Assembly: GCF_003032475.1 (NCBI RefSeq)
Contig: NZ_CP028369.1
Span: 9,238,001-9,302,000, forward strand
Origin: Streptomyces sp. P3
Lineage (GTDB): Bacteria > Actinomycetota > Actinomycetes > Streptomycetales > Streptomycetaceae
DNA: 64,000 bases
Reading direction: 5' to 3'
Positions 9,727 to 18,925 of the stretch are shown in pieces. The notes beneath the pieces were generated by a model that worked only from the letters and a program-made list of their open reading frames with translations, was not told the DNA's origin and ran no database searches. A program made the translations under genes and the position numbers. Within the stretch, counting starts at the first letter, position 1, and each line of letters begins with the position of its first letter.

Positions 9727-10371
9727 ATGGCGGAACGCACCGGGCCTCGGGGGCCCTATCGCAAGGGGCTTCAGCGCCGCCGAGAGATCATCGCCGCTGC
9801 AGCCGAGCTCTTTGCTGAATCTGGATACGCGCACTCGTCGATGCGCGAGCTCGCCAGGCGCATGCGCCTCACGCAGACAGGGGTCCTTCACCACTTCGCC
9901 GACAAGGAAGAACTCCTTGTAGAAGTACTCGGTCTGCGCGACTCGTCGGTCGCCGACTACCTGTCGGAGCTCGATGCCACCGATGTCGCGACCCGGTCGC
10001 GGGAGGTCGCGCGCCATTCCGCGGAGCACGAGGGGCTGACGTCCCTGTTCATCATCCTCTCCGCTGAGGCGATCGATCGCGACCACCCGGCGCACACCTA
10101 CTTCGTCGAGCATTACCGCTTGGCGCAGACGCAGACGCTCGATCCCGGTCCCGAGACTTCCGGGCACGCCCTGGTCAGCCCGGAGGTGATCGCCACCCTG
10201 GGAATCGCTGTGCAGGATGGACTGCAGCTCCAGCGGCGATACCGGGACGACCTCGATGTCGTCGAGGCTGTCGACGCCTTCTGGCGCCTCGTAGCAGCTG
10301 CCCGGGCGCACTGGTCGCAGCACCCGGCGCCGGAAGATTCCGGCCGGGGCGACGGCGACGACTCCGACTGA
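9727..10371 (+). CDS. TetR-family regulator of the glycoside importer operon
   Basis: This is a 214-residue regulator. Residues about 17-63 form the TetR DNA-binding domain (RREIIAAAAELFAESGY followed by the recognition helix LTQTGVLHHFADKEELL). The C-terminal helices form the ligand-binding half, and the acidic tail is unstructured. It is transcribed away from the sugar-importer operon, the usual arrangement for a local repressor that responds to the imported sugar or its product. Control of the downstream GH1 and GH10 genes is possible but rests only on position and on a weak shared motif. Confidence 0.88.
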   Translation: MAERTGPRGPYRKGLQRRREIIAAAAELFAESGYAHSSMRELARRMRLTQTGVLHHFADKEELLVEVLGLRDSSVADYLSELDATDVATRSREVARHSAEHEGLTSLFIILSAEAIDRDHPAHTYFVEHYRLAQTQTLDPGPETSGHALVSPEVIATLGIAVQDGLQLQRRYRDDLDVVEAVDAFWRLVAAARAHWSQHPAPEDSGRGDGDDSD

Positions 10372-11039
10372 ATGGTGGTCGAGGCCCGCGGCGCAGGCGA
10401 TGTCGGGCTGGTTTGGGGCAAGCGCACCGGTCCAGAGCTGGTGCTCGGCTGGGGGTGGGGGAGTGGTCCGAAGCGAGCGCAGCTGGCAAGGTTGGACCCG
10501 CCCCGCGGCTAGCAGGAACCGCGTCGGCTGAGGTCGGGGCGGCTAGGTCAATTCCTCCATCGCCGTGGCAGTGGCGAGTCGCGTTATTGCGCCCTTCGGT
10601 TACCTGACGAGCTGGCCAGCGATCGCGGTCGAAGGGAGCTACGGCAGGACTGCCGACGCATGCCGGAACCCTGCAAGGGAGTCGGGGTCATGTGCACGCC
10701 CGCAGCCTCCAACGCACTGAGCCAGAGAGTGTCGGCGTCGACTGGGGTCGCGCTTGCGGAGTACCTCACGCACCTCCGCCTACACGCGCTCTTCAGTGCC
10801 CCCAGGCTCCAACTAGCTGGAGCAGCACCCCTCAAGGAATGGCCGTTCGTGCCCACGGCGCTCGGTCATGCCTTTCAGGCAACGGGCTTCACGCTTCCCT
10901 GATCAGCTGTGATGCCGCCGGACGCAGCCGCAGTGTGCGGGCCTTCCGGGAGCGAGACGCCAGAGTTCGCTCAGCCCCTGTGCCGATAACAGTTCAGGTG
11001 TTAGGTTTTGGCGCGCCACGTCACCAGAGAGGCTGTTTC
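10372..11039. other. Intergenic region upstream of the GH1 gene
   Basis: No convincing gene is seen in these 668 bases. TAACA and TGTTA, seven bases apart near 10986-11002, form a small inverted repeat about 40 bases upstream of the GH1 start and may be an operator. Confidence 0.45.
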
Positions 11040-12473
11040 ATGTATCGCGACTCGATCGCCCGCGGGCACCTGACGTTCCCGTCCGACTTCATCCTTGGCG
11101 CCGCGACCGCCGCTTACCAGATCGAGGGCGGCGTGGGCGAGGGCGGACGGGGGCCGTCCATCTGGGACACATTCAGTCGCACGCCGGGAAAGACTGCCCA
11201 AGGTGCAACCGGTGACGTCGCCGCGGACCACTACCATCAGGTCGAGATCGATCTCGACCTGATGGCCTCCCTCAACCTCGACACCTACCGGTTCTCCATC
11301 TCCTGGCCGCGCGTGATGCCCACGGGCGAAGGTGCAGTCAATCCAGAGGGCCTGGCGTTCTACTCCCGGCTCATCGACGGCCTGCTCTCACGCGGAATCA
11401 CACCGATCGTGACGCTCAACCACTGGGATCTCCCCCAGGTACTGGAGGACCGCTATGGCGGCTGGCGGGGACGCGAGACCGCCTTTGCCTTCGAGAAGTA
11501 CGCGGAGATCGTGGGCGCCGCCCTTGGAGACCGGGTCGCCATGTGGTCGACGCACAACGAGCCGTGGAACAACTCGTTCGCCGGATACGGCAGTGGGGCG
11601 TTCGCGCCCGGTGTGAAAAGCCACGCGGATGCACTCAAGGCCGCACACCATCTCAACCTTTCGCACGGGCTTGCGGTGGCAGCGCTGCGGCGAACCGTGA
11701 AGCACCCCGATGCTCAGATTTCCGTTGTGCTGAACATCTTCCGCATCGAAGCCGAGACCCCGGAGGATGCTGAGGCCGCGCGTCGCTTCGATGCCGTAGC
11801 CAACCGCGTCTTCACAGGGCCGATGCTTTGCGGGGAGTACCCAGCCGACCTTCTCGACGACACCCGTACCTTCACCGACTGGAGCTTCGTGCACCCAGGC
11901 GACGTGAAGATCTGCCATCAACCGATCGACCTGCTCGGGGTCAACTACTACGAGGTCATGCACGTACGCGCGAAGCCGGACTTCGACCCCGCTACCGAAG
12001 CCACGGGCGGTACGGCCTTTCCTGGCTCGGAACGCATCGAAATCGTTCGTCGAGGCGATCTGGAGCGAACGGCCATGGACTGGGGAATCGAGCCACGAGG
12101 GCTGGAGGACCACCTGGTCGCCCTCTCGAAGGAGTTTCCCGAGTTGCCCATCATGGTCATGGAGAACGGTGCGGCATTCGCGGATGTGGTCAGCGAATCC
12201 AACGGCCAGCGCATGGTCCTGGACCGCGACCGGACGCAGTTCCTCATCGATCATGCAACGGCGACTCACCGCGCTCGGGAGCGCGGCGCGAATGTCGTGG
12301 GATACCTCGTGTGGTCGCTGCTCGACAACTTCGAATGGGCTGAGGGGTACGGTCCTCGCTTCGGAATCATCCGCGTCGACTACGACACTCAAGAACGCAT
12401 TCCGAAGCTGAGCGCGCACTGGCTCTCCGAGTTCTGTGCAACGAAGGTCGTCCCGGTCCTCGCCAATCAGTGA
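11040..12473 (+). CDS. Glycoside hydrolase family 1 beta-glucosidase
   Basis: This 477-residue cytoplasmic enzyme hydrolyses beta-glucosides with retention of configuration. The N-terminal signature FILGAATAAYQIEG is present. The acid/base Glu174 lies in STHNEPW and the nucleophile Glu375 in VMENGAAF. Length is normal for family 1 (about 450-480). The ATG was chosen because GAGAGG precedes it and homology starts at this point; the open frame extends much further upstream without similarity to anything. It follows the TetR gene after a 0.67-kb gap and probably works on products of the two GH3 enzymes or on disaccharides imported by the operon. Confidence 0.95.
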   Translation: MYRDSIARGHLTFPSDFILGAATAAYQIEGGVGEGGRGPSIWDTFSRTPGKTAQGATGDVAADHYHQVEIDLDLMASLNLDTYRFSISWPRVMPTGEGAVNPEGLAFYSRLIDGLLSRGITPIVTLNHWDLPQVLEDRYGGWRGRETAFAFEKYAEIVGAALGDRVAMWSTHNEPWNNSFAGYGSGAFAPGVKSHADALKAAHHLNLSHGLAVAALRRTVKHPDAQISVVLNIFRIEAETPEDAEAARRFDAVANRVFTGPMLCGEYPADLLDDTRTFTDWSFVHPGDVKICHQPIDLLGVNYYEVMHVRAKPDFDPATEATGGTAFPGSERIEIVRRGDLERTAMDWGIEPRGLEDHLVALSKEFPELPIMVMENGAAFADVVSESNGQRMVLDRDRTQFLIDHATATHRARERGANVVGYLVWSLLDNFEWAEGYGPRFGIIRVDYDTQERIPKLSAHWLSEFCATKVVPVLANQ

Positions 12474-12713
12474 GGTGACCGGGCGGGTCCAGATGGACCC
12501 TGCACAACGTCGGGGCCACATGACGAAGCCGCATAACTACGATGTGCCCGACGCAGCACTGATCAGGTCAGTTCCCGCAGCCGGCGAACCCCGAGTAGCG
12601 GCCCCCGGCCGAAACCTGCTTGCGATACCGCCTGCCGCGAAACAACCCATTCTCCCAGGATCGCTGCCGCGCTCTCGGGCCATCCATCACACATGAATGT
12701 GAGGCACCATTCA

Positions 12714-14051
12714 ATGAGAACGCACCGCATCGTTGCGGCGCTCGTAACCGTGACCATGGGACTCGCGACGGCGGCCATCCCAGTCGCCAGCGCCTCAGCC
12801 AATTCGTCCCCCACTCTCCGAGAACTAGCGGCGGGCGAGGGGATCCTCATCGGGTCCGGGGCGATCAACCCCAGCTACCTCGACGAATCTCAGTTCGGCG
12901 AGGTTCTGGCGGATCAGTTCGCCAGCCTGTCGCCCGAGAACGAGCTCAAGTGGAACTTCGTCCAACCCCAGGAAGGCAGCTTCGACTTCGCCGGCCTTGA
13001 CCGGCTCGTCGGCTTCGCAGAAGACAACAACATGGTAGTCAAGGGTCACGGCCTCATCTCAGGCTGCTGCAACCCAGGCTACGTGACCGCGATCACCGAC
13101 CCGGACGAACTCCGCACGGTCATGAGCACCCACTTCAACACGATCATGGACCGCTACGCCGGCAAAATGGACCGGTGGGACGTCGTGACCGAGCCGTTCT
13201 CCACATTCGGCGGAACGGGCCTAGAGAAGAACGACTTCTACAAGGTTCTCGGCGCGGACTACATCGCGGAAGCATTCCGCATCGCCCACGCCGCCGATCC
13301 CGAGGCCAAGCTGTTCCTCAACGAATCCCTGGTGGAGTTCTACCCGGAAAAGCGCCAAGAGCTCTACGATCTCGTTGCCGGCCTGGTTGCCGACGGCGTC
13401 CCCATCGACGGCGTGGGCTTCGAGATGCACGAGACCCAGGCGGGCCCCGAGCCCGGGGTCATCACACAGATGGCGAACTCCTACCACGCTCTCGGACTCG
13501 ACGTCGCCATCACTGAACTCGACGTGCACACCTACGACGTCGACCAGCAGACGCAGATCTACGGGGACATCGTTGCCGAGGCACTGGCGGCGGGAATCCG
13601 GGACATCAGCTTCTGGGGCTTCACCGACAAGCACGCCTACACCTGGCTGCCCGGCGCGAAGCCGCTCATGTTCGACGAGGACTACAACCCCAAGCCGGCC
13701 TACTTCGCCGTCCGGGACGCGCTGCAGAGCTTTGTCGAGAACACTTCAGCACCGGGCGCCGGAACCCTCTCGAACACCAGTCGACGGACGCACGGCCGCC
13801 ACGACGGCAACTACAGCGTCACGATGAACCTCCGGCACGGGACCCGGGGCAGCTTCTACCGCCTGTACGAGAACGGCAAGCTCATCTCCGCGCGCGTGCC
13901 CGACGCGGTCAGAGGCACTTCGTCAGTCGAGACGACATTCACGGATAAGCCCAACGGCACCTACGTCTACCGGGCCGAACTGATCAACTCGAAGGGCACC
14001 ACGGCCACCAACACCACGACCGTCACCGTCTGTAGCCCAAGCCAAGCCTGA
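12714..14051 (+). CDS. Secreted GH10-like glycosidase with C-terminal beta-sandwich domain, divergent active site
   Basis: The protein has 445 residues. A signal peptide of about 30 residues ends in ASASA. The body aligns with family 10 endoxylanases: SPENELKWNFVQPQEGSFDF, then WDVVTEPF at the acid/base position and ITELDVH at the nucleophile. Two usual family signatures are altered. The Asn before the acid/base Glu is Thr, and the HTLVWH-like motif reads GHGLISGCC. Residues from about 360 form a separate module (GNYSVTMNLRHGTRGSFYRLYENG) resembling the ChiA N-terminal or Fn3-like sandwich. The second ATG (MRTHR) was chosen because GTGAGG lies nine bases upstream. It is likely an extracellular hemicellulase feeding the importer, but specificity may differ from xylan. 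Confidence 0.85.
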   Translation: MRTHRIVAALVTVTMGLATAAIPVASASANSSPTLRELAAGEGILIGSGAINPSYLDESQFGEVLADQFASLSPENELKWNFVQPQEGSFDFAGLDRLVGFAEDNNMVVKGHGLISGCCNPGYVTAITDPDELRTVMSTHFNTIMDRYAGKMDRWDVVTEPFSTFGGTGLEKNDFYKVLGADYIAEAFRIAHAADPEAKLFLNESLVEFYPEKRQELYDLVAGLVADGVPIDGVGFEMHETQAGPEPGVITQMANSYHALGLDVAITELDVHTYDVDQQTQIYGDIVAEALAAGIRDISFWGFTDKHAYTWLPGAKPLMFDEDYNPKPAYFAVRDALQSFVENTSAPGAGTLSNTSRRTHGRHDGNYSVTMNLRHGTRGSFYRLYENGKLISARVPDAVRGTSSVETTFTDKPNGTYVYRAELINSKGTTATNTTTVTVCSPSQA

Positions 14052-14189
14052 CCAAGAGAAACGAGCCCCCTTCGATGAAGCCGTAGGACACCTTCGGCAC
14101 CGGTGCGGCGTTCACGGCCTCCAGAGATGACCCGCGCGTGGCGGGCCTGATCCGGCTCGGCCTCCTCGGCCTGGTGGTCCGACACCTGG

Positions 14190-14545
14190 AGCTTCCCGTC
14201 CGGCGTCACGCTGGCAGAGCTGATGGTGGCCTCGCCGCACAGTGAGACGACCCTGTCGATGCTGGCCCACACTGGCGTCGCGCTCGCCGTCCTCGTCGCA
14301 TGCCTGGCTGCGGTGGACGCCTTCCCGTGCGTCCACCGCCTGGCCCGTCCGGTCATTGCGGTCGGCACGATGTCGCTGACCGCGTACGTCTTCCACGTCG
14401 TCGGCATTCGGGTTCTCGGCATCGAGGAACTGCCTGGCTCGCCCCTGCACGTGCTGCTCAGCTTCATCGCCGCCGTGACCGTGTTCGCCACGCTGTGGTC
14501 CCGCTTCTTCCGACGTGGCCCTCTGTGCTGGGGAAGGCCACCGTC
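14190..14545 (+). pseudogene. C-terminal fragment of a DUF418/acyltransferase-type membrane protein
   Basis: Only the tail of the protein is left: ELMVASPHSETTLSMLAHTG, then PVIAVGTMSLTAYVFHVVGI and FATLWSRFFRRGPL. This resembles the last transmembrane helices and the FRRGPLEW ending of DUF418/YeiB-like proteins. No N-terminal part is found upstream, and the frame reads past the normal end into unrelated sequence. It is treated as a gene relic between the GH10 gene and the next binding-protein gene. Confidence 0.65.
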
Positions 14546-14608
14546 CGCTGAGCACACTGCGCCCCCTGTCTCGTCCTGTCCCCTCACTCGAGCGATCGGA
14601 GCTCCACG

Positions 14609-15796
14609 ATGCTGTCCAGCCCTCTCTCTAGCCCGAACCCCGGCCCTCGACGGCTGCTTCCTCGCGTTCTTCTGTCGGTCGCCGTCACGATGAGCGTGGT
14701 CGCCACTGGAATGGCTCTCGGCACCGCCCGTTCCGACGCCGGGACCGGTGGGGAGGAGACCCGGTCTCTCGACCAGCTGTACGCCGAGGCCAAGGCCGAG
14801 GGCGGAAAGCTCGTCGTCTACGCGGGCGGCGACTGGAAAGATCAGCAGAACGACACCAAGAACGCGTTCGAGAAGCGCTTCCCCAATATCAAGGTGGAGA
14901 TGGTTGTCGACTACAGCAAGTATCACAACGCACGCATCGACAACCAACTCGCCACGGACAGCCTCGTGCCCGACGTGGTTCAGTTGCAGACGCTGCCCGA
15001 CTTCGAACGCTGGAAGCGCGAGGGAGTGCTGCTTCCGTACAAGCCCGCCGGTTTCGGCAAGGTCTACAACAAGTTCAAGGACAAGGACGGCGCCTGGGTC
15101 GCCACAGACGTCCTGGCCTTCGGCGCGGCCTACAACAAGAACCTCGTGGGAACGGGCGCGCCCCGCAGCGTCCGGGACTTCGCGGACCCGCGGTGGAAGG
15201 GCCGCATCGCCTCGGCGTACCCCAACGACGACGACGCGACGCTCTACCTCTACAGCCGATACGTGAAGAAGTTCGGCTGGGCCTGGCTGGCAGCAATGGC
15301 AGGCAACACCGAGTTCCTGCGCGGCTCCGACTCCGCCGGCAACCAGATGGCGGAAGGGAAGAAGGCCATCGGCCTCGGCGGCTGGGTCACCCCCGACTCC
15401 GGGGACGACCCCGAGGCCACCACGGTCGGCATGCTTCCCCGCACGGACGACCCGTTCGTCGCCTGGGGGCAGCGCGAGTCGATTCTCAAGGACGCCCGTC
15501 ATCCGGCCGCCGCCAAGCTCTTCCTCAACTGGCAGTTGTCTAAGGAGCGGCAGACCAGCGACCTCTGGTCGGTCCGCACCGACGTGGCCGCACCCGCCGG
15601 ACTGAAGAAGGTCTGGCAGTACGACAACGCCGGCATCGACGGATTCCCCGCGTTCCTGCGGGACCGCGCCGCGGCCGAGCGCATCCGCCAGCAGATGACG
15701 GTGTACATCGGCGAGGTTAAGGGCGAACCGACCCCGGGCCGCCTGGGCACGCATCCAGGCAGTCCCATCCCGAGCGGAAGCGCCGACGGCCGCTGA
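14609..15796 (+). CDS. Secreted ABC-type substrate-binding protein, iron/thiamine (AfuA) type
   Basis: This 395-residue protein has a long N-terminal region with one hydrophobic signal or anchor segment (about 17-40). It continues into AEAKAEGGKLVVYAGGDWKDQQ and FEKRFPNIKVEMVVDYSKYHNARID. The layout, including VPDVVQLQTLPDFERW, PRWKGRIASAYPNDDDATLYLY and DPFVAWGQRESILKDARHPAAAKLFLNW, matches type-2 periplasmic binding proteins of the COG1840 group. These bind ferric iron, thiamine or organic acids. No lipobox cysteine is seen, and no permease or ATPase gene is nearby, so its transporter partner is missing or distant. It is flanked on both sides by gene fragments. Confidence 0.82.
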   Translation: MLSSPLSSPNPGPRRLLPRVLLSVAVTMSVVATGMALGTARSDAGTGGEETRSLDQLYAEAKAEGGKLVVYAGGDWKDQQNDTKNAFEKRFPNIKVEMVVDYSKYHNARIDNQLATDSLVPDVVQLQTLPDFERWKREGVLLPYKPAGFGKVYNKFKDKDGAWVATDVLAFGAAYNKNLVGTGAPRSVRDFADPRWKGRIASAYPNDDDATLYLYSRYVKKFGWAWLAAMAGNTEFLRGSDSAGNQMAEGKKAIGLGGWVTPDSGDDPEATTVGMLPRTDDPFVAWGQRESILKDARHPAAAKLFLNWQLSKERQTSDLWSVRTDVAAPAGLKKVWQYDNAGIDGFPAFLRDRAAAERIRQQMTVYIGEVKGEPTPGRLGTHPGSPIPSGSADGR

Positions 15797-15944
15797 GATC
15801 CGCCGCCCCGGATCCGCGTTTCGCCGGTCGATTCCGCTCGGCGTCCGCCGCCGCGTGACAGCCGCCCATGGCTCTTGTGTCTACTGACACCGTCTGTCAC
15901 GCGGGGCGGTCTGCATCGCGTAGAGCCGATAGGGGAGTGGCGGC

Positions 15945-16112
15945 GGCCGGGCGTCAATGCCGTCGCGCCGGGCTACTTCGCCGCTGAGATGACCCCCGCC
16001 GCGATTCCTACGGAAAGCCTCATGACGTTCGTCCGGCAGACCAGTCCGATAGGCAGGCTGGGCTTCAGCGTGAGCTCGACGCCGGGGGCGTCTTCTCGCT
16101 GACCCCGCCTCG
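15945..16112 (+). pseudogene. Short-chain dehydrogenase C-terminal fragment (third copy)
   Basis: The translation VNAVAPGYFAAEMTPAAIP, ESLMTFVRQTSPIGRLGF matches the intact SDR at 53629-54396 (VNAIAPGYFASEMTSGIPE and so on) almost residue for residue. After GRLGF the frames diverge, but the DNA similarity continues to the CCCCGCCTCG block. Neither a start nor the Rossmann half is present nearby. It is a relic of a duplicated module. Confidence 0.75.
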
Positions 16113-16319
16113 TTCCACATCTCACGCTCCGGACCGTCGTTGCGTTCCACCGCGCATGCCCCTTGATGAGGCGTCAGCTCCAGCCCGGCAGCCTGTCGGA
16201 GCCGCCTCGCACAACACTCGGTGTTGAGAGGAATCCGAGACTGGCGACCGGCAGATACGCGGTCGAGCCGCCTGACCGTCCGCCACGGTGATCGTGCTTT
16301 TCGTTCCAGCAGTCCTCGC

Positions 16320-16470
16320 TCCCCGCCTGGCCAGACAGGTGAGCTGCCGTCAGGCTGCAGCGATGGACATTCAGATTGTCCCAGACGACCACGACAGGCC
16401 CGCCGAGCGGCAGGTGAGCCCGGACGAGAGGGTTCCAGGTAGTCCTGCCGGGCGAACCCGCGGTGCACAC
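16320..16470 (-). pseudogene. IS630-type transposase fragment
   Basis: The stretch LPLGGPVVVVWDNLNVHRC resembles the second catalytic block (DNLNxH) of IS630-family DDE transposases. The first and third Asp/Glu blocks are absent and the frame is broken. It lies between the SDR fragment and a decayed IS5 copy. Confidence 0.55.
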
Positions 16471-16483
16471 CCCGGTGATGGCC

Positions 16484-17434
16484 CTAGAGCGTGTCTCTTT
16501 TTGACGGGTCTATCCCTTGATCGGATGTGTCTGTCCGGTTACTGATCACTGATGCGATGTGGGAACCGGATCGAGCCGCTGATGCCGGCCGATCCGGTCC
16601 GTGGACGACGGTGGGCCAACCACCGCCGCACCTTGGAGGCCATCGCGTGGAAGTACCGCACCTGCTCACCCTGGAGAGACCTCCCGGAGTAGCCCGAGCC
16701 GTTTCAGACCGTCCACAAACACCTGATCAGGTGGGCCGTGGACGGCACATGGGAACAGGTCCTCGCGGCGGTCCTTTCAGTGGCTGATGCCGATGACGAC
16801 GCGGACTGGACAGTCTCTGTCGACTCCACTGTCTGCCGGGCTCACCAGCATTCGGCAGGAGTCAGGAAAAAAAACGGGGTGTCCGATCGATCGGAGCCTG
16901 AGGACCACGCACTCGGACGCTCTCGTGGTGGCTTGAGCACGAAGGTCCACCTGGCCAGTGACAGCCGGGCACGGCCTCTGTCCATCCACGTCACCGCAGG
17001 CCAGGCCGGCGACGCGCCGGCCATCGAGGCGGTCAGGGCCGGAATCCGGACCCCGCGAGGAGGACCCGGCAGGCCAAGAACCCGCCCTACGTCTGTCCTT
17101 GCGGATCGCGCCTACTCCTCCCACGCAATCTGCAGGCACCTCTGCAGACGCGGCTATCCGCGCGGTCATCCCGCAGCTCTCCGACCAGATCGGCCACCGC
17201 CTGCGGCGAGACCGCGCCGGAGACCGCCCTCCCGGCTTCGACGCCGAGACATACACAGAGCGCAATACTGTCGAGCGGTGCATCGCCCGACTCAAGCAGT
17301 GGCGCGACCTCGCCATACAGACGGACAAGCTCGCCATCTCCTACCAGGCCGCACTCCACCTTGCCGCCATCCTCATCTGGACCCGGCGCCCGGATGGCGT
17401 CCCGTTCGGCGGGGAATCATGCGCTCACCCGTAG
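16484..17434 (+). pseudogene. Decayed IS5-family transposase
   Basis: The transposase can be followed across three frames. The first part, RIEPLMPADPVRGRRW, EAIAWKYRTCSPWRDLPE, is cut by a TAG at about 16690. It is followed by RWAVDGTWEQVL, SVDSTVCRAHQHSAG and LGRSRGGLSTKVHLA. A frameshift at about 17130-17150 then leads to VIPQLSDQIGHRLRR and NTVERCIARLKQWRDLAI. The left end begins after a CTAG (16484-16487) with GAGCGTGTCTC. No matching right end is seen. The element cannot encode a full transposase. Confidence 0.8.
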
Positions 17435-17718
17435 GGCAACCCCGTAAAACCACCTGGGCCCCGGAACAGGACGCACTGGCGAAAGAGCCGGTAGCCCTCG
17501 GGGAACCCCCGCCCTGATCATTGTCGCTATGACGCACGGCCGGGCTTGAAGCCCACCGCGACGGCTCTGGGTTCGCGCACACGCAGCCCGAGTCGTTTCA
17601 TGTGTCACTCCCCGGCGGCCCCACTCGCCCGCGCCCAGTACGGAGAGCTGTCCCGGCTCGACCGGCTACCCATCCATCCGCGAAGTGGCATGCCACCCAT
17701 CTGGAGAGTGCAGAAACT

Positions 17719-18726
17719 ATGGCCGAACCGGTAAGCAATAGAGCCCGTGAGAAGTCTCCAAGCAGCCAACTGACAGTCGGACCGAACCGGTTCTGGTTCC
17801 TGGCCAATGGCGCCGTCGCCAGGCCTCGGACCGCCGCCGTCCTGGCCGCCCTCGTGCTAGCCCTGATTGCCACACTGGTCGGTCCCATGGGGACGGTGCA
17901 GTCCGCGCGTGCCAACGACGGCAACCCGATGTTCCGCGTCGGGCAAGACTTCGGCTACGACTACATCGAGTTCATCAACGACATCCGCCGACGGGTCAAC
18001 GACGGCCAGACTGGCCAGGTGCCAGGTGCTGGTAGCACCTACATGGTGCAGCACACCAACCCCAACAGCGTCTCGTCGTACCTCCAGGTCGATATCCAGA
18101 TGTGGGGCAGCTCCCACTTCGTGCGTCTGCAGCTGCGCCGGTCGGACCTGTACGTGCTCGGCTGGTGGGACCGCAACAACAACTACCGCTACCTGGGGAG
18201 TCGCACCGTCACACGCACCAGCGCGGAAGCCCAGCGGATGGAGAACGGTGAGAACCGCCCTCCTGACAACGCGTTCCGGGCCTCGTTCCAGGAGGACTAC
18301 CCCAGCCTCGAAACCGCGGCTCACGAACGCCGCGCGAACATGCCGATCAGCCGCGACTCCATCAGCGCGGCCGCCTGGTACCTCTACGACTCCGACAACA
18401 CCCAGAACATGGCGCGGGGAGTGCTGAGGATGATCCAGTTCGTCGCCGAAGCCACCCGATTCCGCCCCTTGCGGGACAGTATCTCCACCGTTATCGGCAC
18501 AAACGGCATCTACTCTATTCCACCGCAGATCGCTGCGCAGGAGAATCAATGGGGCCGGCTGAGCGGTCGCTTCAACTGGCTTCTCGGTTTCCCGCAGGGC
18601 TACCGTGACCCCCACCCCCTCACTGCTTACCGGCGGGACGCCTACGGCAGCGCCGTGGTGATCGTCCTCTACACGGCGATCCAGTACGCGCGATACATCC
18701 TCGGGACGTCCAAGGGACGAAACTGA
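17719..18726 (+). CDS. Secreted ribosome-inactivating protein (rRNA N-glycosidase domain)
   Basis: This 335-residue protein carries a RIP domain of the ricin A-chain/Shiga type, which removes one adenine from the sarcin-ricin loop of large-subunit rRNA. The N-terminus has a 38-residue polar part, a hydrophobic core (about 39-58) and a SARA cleavage-like site, so export is likely. Homology starts at DYIEFINDIRRRV. All five key positions are identifiable: Tyr145 (LYVLGWW), Tyr194 (DYPSLETAA), Glu244 and Arg247 (FVAEATRF) and Trp278 (ENQWGRLSG). The ATG has GGAGAG about ten bases upstream. No B-chain lectin domain is fused; the next gene encodes a secreted LamG protein. RIPs are known in a few Streptomyces, and their targets are unsettled. 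Confidence 0.88.
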   Translation: MAEPVSNRAREKSPSSQLTVGPNRFWFLANGAVARPRTAAVLAALVLALIATLVGPMGTVQSARANDGNPMFRVGQDFGYDYIEFINDIRRRVNDGQTGQVPGAGSTYMVQHTNPNSVSSYLQVDIQMWGSSHFVRLQLRRSDLYVLGWWDRNNNYRYLGSRTVTRTSAEAQRMENGENRPPDNAFRASFQEDYPSLETAAHERRANMPISRDSISAAAWYLYDSDNTQNMARGVLRMIQFVAEATRFRPLRDSISTVIGTNGIYSIPPQIAAQENQWGRLSGRFNWLLGFPQGYRDPHPLTAYRRDAYGSAVVIVLYTAIQYARYILGTSKGRN

Positions 18727-18925
18727 CTTCCGGCTGATCCAACTCCCGCACACGGCGCTTGCCCATGCACCGGGGCCGACAGACCAATGCCTGCGCAGGG
18801 CAAGGTGCCAGCGGCCCCCGAAGGGCGCCTCCCGCCCCGGCCTCTTGTGCGCCTCGAGAGGCGAGAAAGCCCTTTAGCACGGCCATCCAGGCGGACAGCC
18901 ACCGAAAGCTTTGAAAGGGAAGACC

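Noticed and set aside
14223..14693. A 156-residue membrane protein read as an intact gene
   Set aside because: Only the last part of a DUF418-like protein is there and the frame continues past its normal end, so it was called a pseudogene.
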